Source: Pseudomonas arsenicoxydans (GTDB lineage: Bacteria; Pseudomonadota; Gammaproteobacteria; Pseudomonadales; Pseudomonadaceae). Taken from it: a stretch of DNA of 64,000 bases. Where the stretch lies: NCBI RefSeq assembly GCF_900103875.1, contig NZ_LT629705.1, positions 5,155,001 to 5,219,000 of the forward strand. The letters run 5' to 3'. The position numbers were made by a program, and so were the translations under genes. The notes beneath the pieces were generated by a model. The model saw only the letters and a list, made by a program, of their open reading frames with translations, did not search any database and was not told the DNA's origin. How positions within the stretch are numbered: the first letter of the stretch is position 1; every line of letters begins with the position of its first letter. Below, in pieces: positions 8,449 to 17,994 of this stretch.

Positions 8449-9825
8449 ATGAACGATTTGCAACAGACCCTCGAACAATTGCGCCTGGCGCTGGGTGATG
8501 GCGCGGTAGTGACGGGCGCCGATATCAGTCAACGACACTACAGCGACTGGACGGGCCATGCACCGGCCTGCCCTGCCGCACTGTTGCTGCCACGCACCAC
8601 CGAGCAGGTCGCGAGCGCTTTGCGCATCTGCAATAACGCGCAACAACCGGTGGTCCCACAAGGCGGAATGACCGGGCTGGCCGGTGGCGCAGTGCCTCGT
8701 GAAACGGACATTGCCCTGTCCCTGGAACGCCTGCGCGGCATCGAAGAAATCGATCCTGCGGCGGCGACCATCAGCGTCTGGGCCGGCACTACGTTGCAAG
8801 AGATTCAGCAAGCAGCGCTCGATGCCGGATTCATCTTCCCCCTGGATCTCGGCGCCCGTGGTTCGTGCCAGATCGGTGGCAACATCGCCACCAATGCCGG
8901 CGGCAACGCCGTAATCCGCTACGGCATGACCCGAGATCTGGTGCTCGGCCTGGAGGTGGTCCTGGCCGATGGCCGGGTGCTGAATCTGCTCAACAAGATG
9001 ATCAAGAATAACTGCGGTTATGACCTGAAACAGTGCTTCATCGGCAGCGAAGGCACTCTTGGGGTGATTACCCGTGCGGTATTGAAGCTGGCACCTCAAC
9101 CTGGCGAAACCACCACCCTGCTCTGCGCCCTGCCCGATTACGCCAGTGCGGTCAGCCTGCTGCGCCGGGTACAGCGCAGCGTCGGTACGCCGCAAGCGTA
9201 TGAGCTGATGTGGCAGGACTTTTTCCGCCTGGGGGTTTCCTGGCTGGAAAACCCGACCGCGCCGTTGTCGCTCGACCATCCGTTGTATGTGCTGCTCGAA
9301 TGCGCCAGCCCTCGGGAGTTGCTTGAGCAGACACTGGAAGATGCCTTTGCCGCCGGTGAAGTGGTCGATGCGGTTTTGGCCAGCTCCCAGACCCAGGCTC
9401 GGGCGCTCTGGAAGATCCGTGAAGCGACGGGCGAATTTCCCCTGCGCATGAAACCTTTGAATTTCGACATCAGCCTGCCCATCGGCCAGATCGGCGACTT
9501 TGCCGAGCGCTGTCGCCAGCGTCTGGAGCAGCGCTGGCCGGGCAACCACAGTGTGTATTTCGGCCATATCGGTGACAGCAATCTGCACCTGACTGTGGAC
9601 TGCGCTTCCTTGCCCGAGCCCGCCCCCATCCTTGAGGTCGAGGAGCTGGTCTACAGCGCTGTCGGCGAACTGGGCGGCTCGGTCTCAGCCGAACATGGCA
9701 TCGGCTTGCTCAAGCGCGACTTTCTCCATCACTCGGTCAGCCTCGAGGCTCGCCAGGCGATGCAGCAACTCAAGGATTGCTTCGATCCCAAGGGCATTCT
9801 CAACCCGGGAAAAATCCTCGATTGA
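8449..9825 (+). CDS. FAD-linked D-2-hydroxyacid dehydrogenase (GlcD/D2HGDH-like)
   Basis: The 458-residue protein has an FAD-binding PCMH domain (VVPQGGMTGLAGGAV; GSCQIGGNIATNAGGN; GSEGTLGVITRAVLKL) followed by a FAD-oxidase C domain with the metal/active-site segments FGHIGDSNLHL and VSAEHGIGLLKRD. The family oxidises D-lactate, glycolate, D-2-hydroxyglutarate and related acids. The start is 4 bp after the stop of the L-type enzyme, so the two are translationally linked. In this setting a D-imidazolelactate or aryl-lactate substrate is my inference. Confidence 0.85.
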   Translation: MNDLQQTLEQLRLALGDGAVVTGADISQRHYSDWTGHAPACPAALLLPRTTEQVASALRICNNAQQPVVPQGGMTGLAGGAVPRETDIALSLERLRGIEEIDPAAATISVWAGTTLQEIQQAALDAGFIFPLDLGARGSCQIGGNIATNAGGNAVIRYGMTRDLVLGLEVVLADGRVLNLLNKMIKNNCGYDLKQCFIGSEGTLGVITRAVLKLAPQPGETTTLLCALPDYASAVSLLRRVQRSVGTPQAYELMWQDFFRLGVSWLENPTAPLSLDHPLYVLLECASPRELLEQTLEDAFAAGEVVDAVLASSQTQARALWKIREATGEFPLRMKPLNFDISLPIGQIGDFAERCRQRLEQRWPGNHSVYFGHIGDSNLHLTVDCASLPEPAPILEVEELVYSAVGELGGSVSAEHGIGLLKRDFLHHSVSLEARQAMQQLKDCFDPKGILNPGKILD

Positions 9826-9838
9826 GTGCTGATTCAAG

Positions 9839-9850
9839 CTGTATATACCG
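9839..9850. promoter_or_regulatory. HutC/GntR-type operator candidate, site 3
   Basis: CTGTATATACCG shares 11 of 12 positions with the palindrome at 5579-5590. It lies in the 128-bp gap before the binding-protein gene, so the transporter part of the locus may have its own regulated promoter. Confidence 0.55.
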
Positions 9851-9953
9851 CCATGGCACGTTAACTGCTGTAGCCCTAATGATTCATACGCAACGCATAA
9901 CCAGAACCAACACACACCATAAGCCTCGCTGCACCTGATGAAGGAGTTACACC

Positions 9954-10790
9954 ATGCAACTCGATTCTCTGTTCAGTAAAAAATTCAACGGTCTGTTCAT
10001 CGCCTTGACCCTGGCTGGCGCCTGTATGGCAGCCCAGGCCGATCAGCTCGCCGATGTCAAAAAGGCCGGAGAACTGGTGGTGGGCACCGAACTGCAATTT
10101 GCGCCTTTCGACTTCACCGAGAACGGCAAACAGAAAGGCATGAACGCCGAGCTGTTCGAGCAGTTGGGCAAAGAGTTGGGCGTCAAGGTCAGATTCATGG
10201 ACCTGCCATGGCCAAGTGTGTTGCCGGGGTTGGAAGCGAAGAAATTCGACGTCGTCGCAGGGCCTATCATCGTTACCAAGGCACGCAAGGAGCGTTACCA
10301 CTTCGTCATGCCGATAGCCGAGGCAACCGTAGCGTTGATGGTCAGCGCCAAGGACAGCCCCATCAGCAAACCTGAAGACATTGCCGGCAAGGCTGTGGGC
10401 GCAGGTAAAGGCTCGGCGCAACTCGAAGAGCTGAAAACCTTCGCCGCCACCCTGCCGAAAAAAGTCGATGTCCGTGAATACATCGACAACAACCAGGCCT
10501 ACGCAGAGCTGGGGACCAAGCGCATCGTTGCCGTCGCCAACTCGCTGCCGAACATCTCCTATGTCGCGGCCCAGCACCCAGACAAGTACAAAGTAGTGAT
10601 GCCTCCATTTGGCAAGAAATCCTACTTCGCCTACCTGGGACGCAAGGATGACGACGCCAACAGCCTGATCGCCGCCCTCGATAGCGCCATGCTGAAAATG
10701 CATGAAGACGGTCGCCTTGCCGCCCTGCAAAAGAAATGGCTGGGCACCGAAATGGACGTGCCGAAAGCCGACTTCGAGCCGACCTGGTAA
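9954..10790 (+). CDS. Periplasmic substrate-binding protein, polar amino acid uptake (PAAT) family
   Basis: The 278-residue protein starts with a signal peptide ending in AGACMAAQA (cleavage near residue 29) and continues with the SBP_bac_3 fold (GELVVGTELQFAPFDF; KFDVVAGPIIVTKARKERYHFVMP; NQAYAELGTKRIVAV). The sequence starts a four-gene ABC importer. AAGGAG lies 7 bp before the ATG. The ligand is not known; from the enzymes around it I infer a histidine-related acid such as imidazolelactate or imidazolepyruvate. Confidence 0.88.
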   Translation: MQLDSLFSKKFNGLFIALTLAGACMAAQADQLADVKKAGELVVGTELQFAPFDFTENGKQKGMNAELFEQLGKELGVKVRFMDLPWPSVLPGLEAKKFDVVAGPIIVTKARKERYHFVMPIAEATVALMVSAKDSPISKPEDIAGKAVGAGKGSAQLEELKTFAATLPKKVDVREYIDNNQAYAELGTKRIVAVANSLPNISYVAAQHPDKYKVVMPPFGKKSYFAYLGRKDDDANSLIAALDSAMLKMHEDGRLAALQKKWLGTEMDVPKADFEPTW

Positions 10791-10865
10791 AGAAGGACCA
10801 CGGGGTTTATGAACGGATCGCCGGCTCAGCCGAGCCGGTGATTTATCCATGCTGGAGGCACGACG

Positions 10866-11525
10866 ATGTTCGATTGGCCTTTACTGCTGCAAAACCTGCC
10901 CCTTCTGCTGGACAGTCTGCTGGTGACCCTCGAAATTTCCGTCGCCGCACTGGCCATCGGCTTTGTCATCGGCGTGATCGTGGGCAGTCTGCGTCTTTCA
11001 CCCCTGCCGCTGCTCCGGCGTTTGGGCGGCGCTTATATATTCGTGTTCCGTGGCATTCCGCTGCTGGTGCAACTGCTGTTCATTTATTACTTCCTGCCGC
11101 GTATCGGCCTGCCCAACGTTTCGCCCATGGTGGCAGCGGTGATCGGGCTGTCTCTGGCGGCGGGTGCGTATATCGCTGAAATCATGCGCGGTGGTTTTCT
11201 CGCCATCCCTGGCGGTCAGCTGGAAGCCGCCGGCCTGCTGGGCCTGAGCTCAGGGCAAATGCTGGTGCGCATTCGCGTCCCTCAAGCCGTGCGCCTGACC
11301 TTGCCGGCACTGGTCAACGAAATGATCCTGTTGATCAAGGCTTCGTCACTGGTGTCGGTGGTGGGTTTGGCCGACCTGACGCGCACCGCCCAGAACATTG
11401 CTGCCAGTGACTACATGTTCGTTCAGGACTACCTGATGCTGGCCGGCTTCTATTGCCTGATCAACATTCCGCTGGCGTTCTTCGGCGGCCTGCTGGAGCG
11501 TCATCTGAAGGAGCGCTACGCATGA
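10866..11525 (+). CDS. Amino acid ABC transporter permease, His/Glu/Gln type, subunit 1
   Basis: A 219-residue membrane protein of the HEQRo family with the N-terminal region VTLEISVAALAIGFVIGVIVG, the FRGIPLLVQLLFIYY motif and the ATPase-contact EAA loop (QLEAAGLLGLSSGQMLVRIRVPQAVRLTLP). Its TGA overlaps the ATG of the second permease (ATGA at 11522). The two should form the membrane heterodimer of the importer. Confidence 0.88.
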   Translation: MFDWPLLLQNLPLLLDSLLVTLEISVAALAIGFVIGVIVGSLRLSPLPLLRRLGGAYIFVFRGIPLLVQLLFIYYFLPRIGLPNVSPMVAAVIGLSLAAGAYIAEIMRGGFLAIPGGQLEAAGLLGLSSGQMLVRIRVPQAVRLTLPALVNEMILLIKASSLVSVVGLADLTRTAQNIAASDYMFVQDYLMLAGFYCLINIPLAFFGGLLERHLKERYA

Positions 11526-12193
11526 TCTTTGACCCCACGATCATCACCGACCATCTCGGCGAAATCGGACAAGGCTTCATGATCACCCTCGGCACCTGGT
11601 CTGCCGGTGTCGCGCTGGGCCTGATACTGGGCATGTTGATCGCGGTTGCCCAACTGTTCGGCAACAGCCTGGTGCGCGCGCCGTTGCGGGCGTTCATCGA
11701 GATGATTCGAAGTACACCGTTTCTGGTCCAGCTGTTCCTGGTGTATTACGGCGGCCCGTCTTTCGGTTTGAACCTGGACCCCATTCCGGCCGGCATTCTT
11801 GGCCTGGGCATTTATGGCAGCGTCTATTTCGCTGAAATTTTCCGCTCCGGCTTTCAATCCGTTGCCCGCGGGCAACTGGAAGCGGCCGACTGCCTGGGCA
11901 TCACCCGCCTGCAATGCATTACGCGCATCCAGATTCCACAAATGCTGGTGATCATCCTCCCGGCACTGGTCAATCTGATCACCATCCTGTGCAAGGAAAC
12001 GGCGGTGTTGTCGATCATCACCATCCCCGAATTGACCATGGTCCTCACCGGCATCGGCTCGGAAACCTTCGCCTTTGTCGAGACCCTGCTGGTGCTGTGC
12101 ATCGGCTACCTGCTCCTGGTGGAAGCCTGCTCACGGCTGGGCATGCTGCTGGAAGTGCGCGTCGGGCGATTCATGCAGAAGCAGCCGCGATGA
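11522..12193 (+). CDS. Amino acid ABC transporter permease, subunit 2
   Basis: A 223-residue paralogue of the preceding permease with [21 protein letters not shown] and the EAA loop [31 protein letters not shown]. The start at 11522 overlaps the previous stop and follows AAGGAGCGCTACGC; longer reading from 11453 would only duplicate the end of the previous gene in another frame. It runs into the ATPase gene through another ATGA. Confidence 0.87.
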   Translation: MIFDPTIITDHLGEIGQGFMITLGTWSAGVALGLILGMLIAVAQLFGNSLVRAPLRAFIEMIRSTPFLVQLFLVYYGGPSFGLNLDPIPAGILGLGIYGSVYFAEIFRSGFQSVARGQLEAADCLGITRLQCITRIQIPQMLVIILPALVNLITILCKETAVLSIITIPELTMVLTGIGSETFAFVETLLVLCIGYLLLVEACSRLGMLLEVRVGRFMQKQPR

Positions 12194-13098
12194 GCAACTT
12201 CCATTCGACGCCGACAGCTGCGCCACACTCATCCGTATTGAACGAATCAGGTGAAGCGATGAAGACTTCCAAGACACTCTCCGACAACAGCGCGCCGATG
12301 CTGAAACTGCACAACGTCGGCAAGAGCTTCGGCAACCTGCGGGTACTCAAGGGTATCGATTTGCAGGTCCGGCACTCTGAAGTGGTGTGCCTGATCGGTC
12401 CTTCCGGCTCAGGCAAAAGTACCCTGCTGCGCAGCATGGCGTTTCTTGAGGAGTACGACGAGGGCGAAATTTACATCGAAGGCCAGCTGCTTGGCTGGGT
12501 GCCGGAGAACGGCAAGGGCCGCAAGCGCGCGGCCCAGTCGCAAATCAATCTGGTGCGGCGCAACGTTGGCATGGTCTTCCAGCAATTCAACCTGTGGCCG
12601 CACATGACCGCCCTTGGCAATGTCAGTGAAGCCTTGCTGCGTGTGCGCAAGTTATCCGCCGATGACGCCCGGCAACGCGCCATGGCAATGCTGGATAAAG
12701 TCGGCTTGGCCCATAAGGCCGCGGCTTATCCGGCGCAGTTGTCCGGTGGTCAGCAACAGCGCGTGGCGATTGCCCGGGCATTGGCCATGGAGCCGCACAT
12801 CATGCTGTTTGATGAACCCACCTCGGCCCTCGACCCGGAACTGGTTGGCGAAGTGCTGCAGGTCATGAAAACCCTCGCCAAGGAGGGCATGACCATGGTG
12901 GTGGTCACGCATGAGATGGGGTTCGCCGCTCAGGTCGCCGACTCGGTGGTGTTTCTCGATCAGGGCCAAGTGGTCGCTCAGGGCACCCCTCACGAAATAT
13001 TTCACAACGCCGAACAGCCACGTCTGCAGCAATTCCTACAGAACTACCTGGATCGCAACGCTTTCTGGCAGGACACCAAAGAGGTTAGCCCGGTATGA
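12190..13098 (+). CDS. Amino acid ABC transporter ATP-binding protein
   Basis: The 302-residue ATPase has Walker [10 protein letters not shown], the Q-loop [11 protein letters not shown], signature LSGGQQQR, Walker [13 protein letters not shown] and the H-loop VVVTHEMGF. It powers the importer. The ATGA overlap with the permease favours the start at 12190; an in-frame ATG at 12259 with AGGTGAAGCG before it gives a 279-residue protein lacking the odd polar N-terminal 23 residues, and is a serious alternative. Confidence 0.87.
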   Translation: MSNFHSTPTAAPHSSVLNESGEAMKTSKTLSDNSAPMLKLHNVGKSFGNLRVLKGIDLQVRHSEVVCLIGPSGSGKSTLLRSMAFLEEYDEGEIYIEGQLLGWVPENGKGRKRAAQSQINLVRRNVGMVFQQFNLWPHMTALGNVSEALLRVRKLSADDARQRAMAMLDKVGLAHKAAAYPAQLSGGQQQRVAIARALAMEPHIMLFDEPTSALDPELVGEVLQVMKTLAKEGMTMVVVTHEMGFAAQVADSVVFLDQGQVVAQGTPHEIFHNAEQPRLQQFLQNYLDRNAFWQDTKEVSPV

Positions 13099-14231
13099 AC
13101 TCCAACGACCTGAATCTGCTGGCCCGCGCCGAAGTGCGCGACCTGGCCAGCTACAACGCCGGCCTCGGCTCGGATGCGGTGCGCAAGCGCTTTGGCCTGA
13201 CCCGTGTAGCCAAACTGGGCAGCAATGAAAACCCGATGGGACCGGCACGCGCGGTCACCCCCGCGATGGCCCAGGCCTGCAGCGAGATTGCGCTGTATCC
13301 CGACGCCGGTTGCCAGGCATTACGCGCCGCACTCTCGAAAAAACTCGATGTGCCGGAAGATCAATTGGTATTCGGCAATGGCTCGGAAGATTTGCTGAGC
13401 GTCATCAGTCGCGTGTTCCTGGACCATGACGATGAAGTCGTCACCGTGGTGCCGTCCTTTGGGCTGCATTTTATCTACCCAATGGCCGCCGGTGCCCGGG
13501 TAGTGGGCGTGCCGATGACCGACGAAGGCACTTTCGACGTGGCGGGCATGGTCGCCGCGCTCACGCCCCGCACGCGGTTGCTGATGTTTTCCTGCCCGTC
13601 CAATCCGGTGGGCTGCACCCTGAGCGCCGATGAGTTGCAGCAGTTGCTCGACGCATTGCCCGCACAGTGTTTGTTGGTGTTCGATGAGGCCTATTACGAA
13701 TACGCCCAATGGGAGGCCGACTATCCAGATTGCCTGGGCATGATTCAGGCCAGTGGCAAACCGTTCATACTGCTGCGGACTTTCTCCAAGGCCTATTCCC
13801 TGGCGGGCTTGCGAGTCGGCTACGGAATCGTCAGCGATCCGCTACTCGCCGATCTGATCAACCGTCTGCGCACGCCCTTCAATGTTAACCGCGTGGCCCA
13901 AGCTGCGGCGGTTGCTGCGCTGGCCGACGATGAATACCTGCACAGCTGTCTTTCCCATGTCGCCAGCGAACGCCGCAGGGTGGCGGCCGCATTGCACGAA
14001 CAAGGCGTCGCGACAGCTCCATCCATGGCAAACTTTCTGTACTTCCACACGCCCTACCCTGCCGAAGTCATCAACCAGGCACTGCTGCGCGAGGGGGTCA
14101 TCATCAAGCCTTGGCGCGAAGCTGGATATGCTCAGCACTTGCGGGTATCCATCGGAAGCTGTGAGGATAACGACCTTTTCCTCCAAGCACTGGCAACAGT
14201 CCTTGCCGCACAAGAAACACGGACCGACTAA
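13095..14231 (+). CDS. PLP-dependent aminotransferase, histidinol-phosphate aminotransferase (HisC) family
   Basis: The 378-residue fold-type I aminotransferase has the HisC-like start [27 protein letters not shown], the aspartate loop [12 protein letters not shown] and the PLP lysine in [19 protein letters not shown] biosynthetic HisC would sit with his genes; here it overlaps a transporter ATPase (ATGA at 13095) and a HutC-type regulator. I infer that it interconverts imidazolepyruvate and histidine, or an aryl analogue, feeding the ammonia-lyase. Confidence 0.84.
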   Translation: MNSNDLNLLARAEVRDLASYNAGLGSDAVRKRFGLTRVAKLGSNENPMGPARAVTPAMAQACSEIALYPDAGCQALRAALSKKLDVPEDQLVFGNGSEDLLSVISRVFLDHDDEVVTVVPSFGLHFIYPMAAGARVVGVPMTDEGTFDVAGMVAALTPRTRLLMFSCPSNPVGCTLSADELQQLLDALPAQCLLVFDEAYYEYAQWEADYPDCLGMIQASGKPFILLRTFSKAYSLAGLRVGYGIVSDPLLADLINRLRTPFNVNRVAQAAAVAALADDEYLHSCLSHVASERRRVAAALHEQGVATAPSMANFLYFHTPYPAEVINQALLREGVIIKPWREAGYAQHLRVSIGSCEDNDLFLQALATVLAAQETRTD

Positions 14232-14968
14232 TGATTAAAAATGCACCGCAAGCGCTCTATCAGCGCGCGAAGGATTTTGTGCAAGGCCAGCTTCGCGCGG
14301 GCGTTTGGAAACCGGGCGACCTGATCCCGTCAGAGAACCGTTTGGTGCAAGAACTGGGCATGTCGCGCATGACCGTCAACCGGGCATTGCGCGAGCTGAC
14401 CGAAGAAGGACATTTGGTGCGGATTTCAGGTGTAGGCACCTTCGTCGCTGAAAGCAAACCGCAATCGAACCTGCTGAGAATCACCAACATCGCTGACGAA
14501 ATCCTCGCCCGAGGTCACAGCTACACGTGCAAAGTCCTGCACCTGGGACGCGAAGCGGCCTCAATGCCGGTGGCCGCCGCCCTGGCGCTGACCACCGGCT
14601 CGTCGGTTTTTCATCTGGTCTGCGTGCATTGCGAAGAAGGCGTACCGGTGCAACTCGAGGATCGTTACGTCAATCCCGAGCTGGTGCCGGATTTTTTGCA
14701 GCAAGACTTTGGCGAGCACCTGCAACCGGCCAGATACCTGCTGCAGGTCATCAGGCCCGATGAAATGGAACATATCGTCGAAGCCAGCCACCCCAGCAGC
14801 GATGAAAGCAAACACATGCAAATCGACGCCAATGAACCTTGCCTGGTCCTCATGCGCCGGACCTGGAGCCAGAGCAAAATTGTCACCTATGTGCGCCTGA
14901 TTCATCCCTCCTCACGCTATCGCCTGGGCAGTCGACTGCCGGTGAATGGCGCACACAGAGACAGCTAA
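14231..14968 (+). CDS. GntR-family regulator, HutC subfamily (wHTH + UTRA)
   Basis: The 245-residue protein has an N-terminal GntR winged helix (LYQRAKDFVQGQLRAGVWKPGDLIPSENRLVQELGMSRMTVNRALRELTEEGHLVRISGVGTFVA in family form) and a C-terminal UTRA ligand-binding domain ending SRYRLGSRLPV. In HutC the effector is urocanate. The start shares one base with the aminotransferase stop, so it is the last gene of the operon. The three TGTATATAC-type boxes at 5299, 5578 and 9839 are its likely targets. Confidence 0.88.
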   Translation: MIKNAPQALYQRAKDFVQGQLRAGVWKPGDLIPSENRLVQELGMSRMTVNRALRELTEEGHLVRISGVGTFVAESKPQSNLLRITNIADEILARGHSYTCKVLHLGREAASMPVAAALALTTGSSVFHLVCVHCEEGVPVQLEDRYVNPELVPDFLQQDFGEHLQPARYLLQVIRPDEMEHIVEASHPSSDESKHMQIDANEPCLVLMRRTWSQSKIVTYVRLIHPSSRYRLGSRLPVNGAHRDS

Positions 14969-15035
14969 AAAACGGGATGAAGGTATGTGACTGCGGACGA
15001 ACCACCGCCACGATGCTTTCGCGAGCAAGCCACGA

Positions 15036-15431
15036 TCACTGTGGAGTCAGTGTGTAGTGGTAGTGGACTGCTCCTGTCTGTGGATGTACCAGCCAGTAAT
15101 CATCCTTGTCTTTTTTTAGTCGATAACATTCTTTGGGGATTTTGGGCGAGGTGAAACAAATTACCCCATCCTTGACGGTCCAGTATTCCGTCTCGGGTGG
15201 TTTGCCTGACAGTGTGAATATTTCTGTCCCATCGGCATTAAAACTTAACGTATAGGGTAGGCCTGAAGGGCCGATATTATTGAGTTTGTTCCCAACCAAG
15301 GTGCTGCGGACTTGCTCATCATCAAGCGCCACCGCTGAAGGAGAAACCGGCTTCACTGTATTTCCACCAGACGTAGCACACCCGGATAAGGCAAGTACCA
15401 GGAACAGGCAACTCCAACGTTCAATATTCAT
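15036..15431 (-). CDS. Small lipoprotein, tandem copy 1
   Basis: A 131-residue precursor with a short signal and lipobox LALSGC, so it is likely an outer- or inner-membrane lipoprotein of the periplasm. The mature part resembles its neighbour at 15497: (S)TLVGNK..., TGxPxT-type segment, NADGT, a W-V-DGVICFT segment and a Cys pair. The family is unknown to me; the repeated NxDGT and CxxxxxxKEC pattern suggests a small beta fold with a disulfide. The ATG at 15431 was chosen over an upstream TTG. Confidence 0.65.
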   Translation of the reverse strand: MNIERWSCLFLVLALSGCATSGGNTVKPVSPSAVALDDEQVRSTLVGNKLNNIGPSGLPYTLSFNADGTEIFTLSGKPPETEYWTVKDGVICFTSPKIPKECYRLKKDKDDYWLVHPQTGAVHYHYTLTPQ

Positions 15432-15496
15432 ACCGCACCTCCACTGTCCGCAAACCCCGATAAAACTTATCAATCAAAAGACAACAGTCACAGCCT

Positions 15497-15895
15497 TTAT
15501 TTGACTTTAAACTTGTTATTGGTTTTGTTATTCACGCTATCGACAAACCAGATTGCAACCCCATCAGTGAGTACTTTATTGCACTCCTTGCCATATTTCT
15601 GATAGGTCACACAGATAACATCCTCCATAATCACCCAATGACCGGCCTGCTCAGGGTCGCTGGAAATCTGAATTACTGCAGTCCCGTCAGGGTTCAACGT
15701 TTCAGTAAAGGGATAGCCGGTAGACGTCACACTGGAATGTTTGCGACCTATCACCGTCGAGTTAATCTCGCTCCCACTTAGTTGTTTCGCGTTTGCCGGC
15801 GCAGCGGCGTGAGCATCAGCCGCAGTTTGATGACCAGAAGAAGAGCAGCCCGTCATGAACAGCACGACTAGTGAATAAATAATTACCTTATTCAT
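15497..15895 (-). CDS. Small lipoprotein, tandem copy 2
   Basis: A 132-residue precursor with signal and lipobox LFMTGC. The mature region (STVIGRKHSSVTSTGYPFTETLNPDGTAVIQIS...EDVICVTYQKYGKECNKV) is a diverged paralogue of the 15036 gene, including the two cysteines. AAGGTGA lies 7 bp before the ATG at 15895. It is upstream of copy 1 on the same strand with 65 bp between, so co-transcription is likely. Function unknown. Confidence 0.65.
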   Translation of the reverse strand: MNKVIIYSLVVLFMTGCSSSGHQTAADAHAAAPANAKQLSGSEINSTVIGRKHSSVTSTGYPFTETLNPDGTAVIQISSDPEQAGHWVIMEDVICVTYQKYGKECNKVLTDGVAIWFVDSVNNKTNNKFKVK

Positions 15896-15904
15896 AACCT
15901 TCAC

Positions 15905-16364
15905 CTTGGTCTACGGATCCAATGCTTTTATGGTAGCCACTCAACAACCTGCAAATATATTTATTCACGATAAAGTTAATAGCGCAAAACCATCGAAGAT
16001 GAATCATTCGTGAGACAAAGTTTAGGCGATAGGAATTAGAGGGTTGGTTTATTCTTTTCCAGTTCGCTTGCTACAGTTATTGGGAGGTCACCTCACCGTC
16101 AACCGATAGATCAAGGGTCCATCTGTCTTGTTCGAGGCAGCCGGTCGAACGCTGAATGACGGTGGTGTTTCAATGAGGGGCAGGACATCAGCCATTGATT
16201 ACATTACGTATCAACTGAAATGCGCATCCGCGGCGTTATCACAGCAATGCCCTACCGATAAATTGGGCAGGATTTTTGTCTCTTCAGCGGCGACTCGCCT
16301 CACGTGTTTATAGAGAACCCGGTGTCGATGCCGATTTACAGATGACGTAGCCAAGGTGTCTCTC
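15905..16364. other. Intergenic region, divergent promoters
   Basis: About 460 bp between the leftward lipoproteins and the rightward cupin. It contains the second 21-bp repeat at 16192. No gene is supported in it. Confidence 0.6.
16192..16212 (+). repeat. 21-bp direct repeat, copy 2
   Basis: Identical to 1477-1497 and located 153 bp before the cupin start. Confidence 0.5.
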
Positions 16365-16859
16365 ATGATTCAGAGCATTATGAAAACCGCTTGCCTGACC
16401 ACCCTTCTTGTCGCGTGCGCAGCAATGCCGTTCGTTCAAGCGCAACCCTTGCCGCTCGGCAAACCCGGGGCTTTGCATAATGAAGACGTGGAGTGGCGTA
16501 GCTTTCCAGCGTTCCCGAAAGAAGTGAAGCTGGCGGTGGTGGTCGGCGACCCTAGTAAGCCAGGCCCGTACGTTGTGCGGGTCAAAGTGCCTGACGGCAT
16601 TAAATTAATGCCCCATACCCATCCTGAAGACCGTATCTACACCGTAATGTCGGGTGTGTTTTATATTGGTTTCGGGTCTGTCTTTGATCCGGACAAGTTG
16701 ATTGCTTACGGCCCTGGCAGTGTTGTAGTGCTCCCGGCCAATACGCCGCATTTTCATTGGGCCAAGTCGGGGGAGTACATCTCTCAGGTGTATGGAACAG
16801 GCCCTTTGGGGCTTGAGTATATTGATAGTCATGACGACCCTCGTAATTCGTCAAAATGA
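16365..16859 (+). CDS. Secreted cupin-domain protein
   Basis: The 164-residue precursor has a signal peptide (MKTACLTTLLVACAAMPFVQA) and a single cupin domain with the metal-ligand motif PHTHPEDRIYTVMSG and the second motif GSVVVLPANTPHFHW. It probably binds a metal in the periplasm. ATG at 16365 has AAGG 8 bases upstream; GTG 16356 and ATG 16380 are possible starts. Convergent with the ene-reductase. Substrate unknown. Confidence 0.75.
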   Translation: MIQSIMKTACLTTLLVACAAMPFVQAQPLPLGKPGALHNEDVEWRSFPAFPKEVKLAVVVGDPSKPGPYVVRVKVPDGIKLMPHTHPEDRIYTVMSGVFYIGFGSVFDPDKLIAYGPGSVVVLPANTPHFHWAKSGEYISQVYGTGPLGLEYIDSHDDPRNSSK

Positions 16860-16881
16860 AGAACCTGCACGGCGAAGTCCG

Positions 16882-17973
16882 CTATGCGCACTCTGCGACT
16901 GGCGACGAGTACGCGGGATAGTCGATGTAGCCGTGCGCTCCCCCGCCGTAGTAAGCCTCCCTTCCCGCTTCGGCCAGTGGCCAGCCATGGCGCAAGCGAT
17001 TAACCAGGTCGGGATTGGCTATAAACGGCCGGCCAAAAACCACCAGGTCGCTTAATCCTTCTTCGATGGCCTGCTGTGCTGTTTCACGGGTGAATCCGCC
17101 CGACACCATCAAGGTGCCGTCGTACGCTGCACGGAAATCTTTTTGAAAGTCCGGCGTGCCTAAATGGCTGGCGTGCAGGTAGGCAATCTGGCGTTGCGAC
17201 AGTGCGCCGGCCAGGGCGAGCCAAGTGGCTTCTTCGCCATCAAACGGATGCAGATCCGCCAGGTGGGCAAAAGGCGACACGCGCACCCCCACCTTCGAAC
17301 TGCCGATCTGCGCACTCACCGCATCGACCGTCTCCAGCAGCAATCGCAGGCGATTCGCAATCGGTGCACCACCGTAACGGTCTTCACGGGTGTTGAAGCC
17401 GCCGTTGATGAATTGTTCAAACAGATAGCCGTTGCCAGCATGAATTTCAACGCCATCAAAACCTGCCAACATGGCATTGGCCGAGGCAAGGCGAAAGTCT
17501 GCAATGACCTGCCGAATACCCTCGGCATCCAGGGCAACGGGCGCACTCACTGGCACTTGGGCAGGCTTGCCGTCGCTGTCGTAGGCGTGCACCAACGTTT
17601 GAGCGGCGGGCATGGCCACCGGCGCGACAGGTGAGCGTCCCTCCAACACGGAAGAATGCGAGACGCGGCCCACATGCCAGAGCTGAAGGAACATGCGTCC
17701 TCCCGCTTGATGAACTGCATCAGTCACGCGCTTCCAGCCTTGAATTTGCGCTGCGCTGTGGATGCCCGGGGTGTACAGGTAGCCACGTCCCTGTGGAGAA
17801 ACCTGAGCGCTTTCACTGATGATCAAGCCAGCTCCGGCGCGCTGGGCGTAGTAGGTAGCCATGTCTTCAGACGGCACGGTGCCCTCGACGCGAGCGCGGG
17901 TCATCGGCGCCATAACGATGCGATTCGGCAGCGGCTGACCCGCGAGGTCATAGGATTCGAAAAGTGATGACAT
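16882..17973 (-). CDS. Alkene reductase, old yellow enzyme family
   Basis: The 363-residue TIM barrel has the OYE N-terminus (LPNRIVMAPMTRAR), ISESAQVSPQGRGY, QLWHVGRVSH, the substrate-binding pair in GVEIHAGNGYLFEQF (His and Asn), DRYGG and the FMN-phosphate end LVVFGRPFIANPDLV. It reduces activated C=C bonds using NAD(P)H. GAGGAATCACTC precedes the ATG. The LLM flavin enzyme lies 21 bp upstream in the same direction. Confidence 0.9.
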   Translation of the reverse strand: MSSLFESYDLAGQPLPNRIVMAPMTRARVEGTVPSEDMATYYAQRAGAGLIISESAQVSPQGRGYLYTPGIHSAAQIQGWKRVTDAVHQAGGRMFLQLWHVGRVSHSSVLEGRSPVAPVAMPAAQTLVHAYDSDGKPAQVPVSAPVALDAEGIRQVIADFRLASANAMLAGFDGVEIHAGNGYLFEQFINGGFNTREDRYGGAPIANRLRLLLETVDAVSAQIGSSKVGVRVSPFAHLADLHPFDGEEATWLALAGALSQRQIAYLHASHLGTPDFQKDFRAAYDGTLMVSGGFTRETAQQAIEEGLSDLVVFGRPFIANPDLVNRLRHGWPLAEAGREAYYGGGAHGYIDYPAYSSPVAECA

Positions 17974-17994
17974 GAGTGATTCCTCCGCGTGATC

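Noticed and set aside
8431..9588. 385-codon leftward frame opposite the D-hydroxyacid dehydrogenase
   Set aside because: High GC gives long antisense frames; the plus-strand gene has full family motifs and the antisense product has none.
9876..10850. 324-codon leftward frame opposite the binding protein
   Set aside because: Antisense of a clear SBP gene; composition rich in His/Gly/Gln as expected for a shadow.
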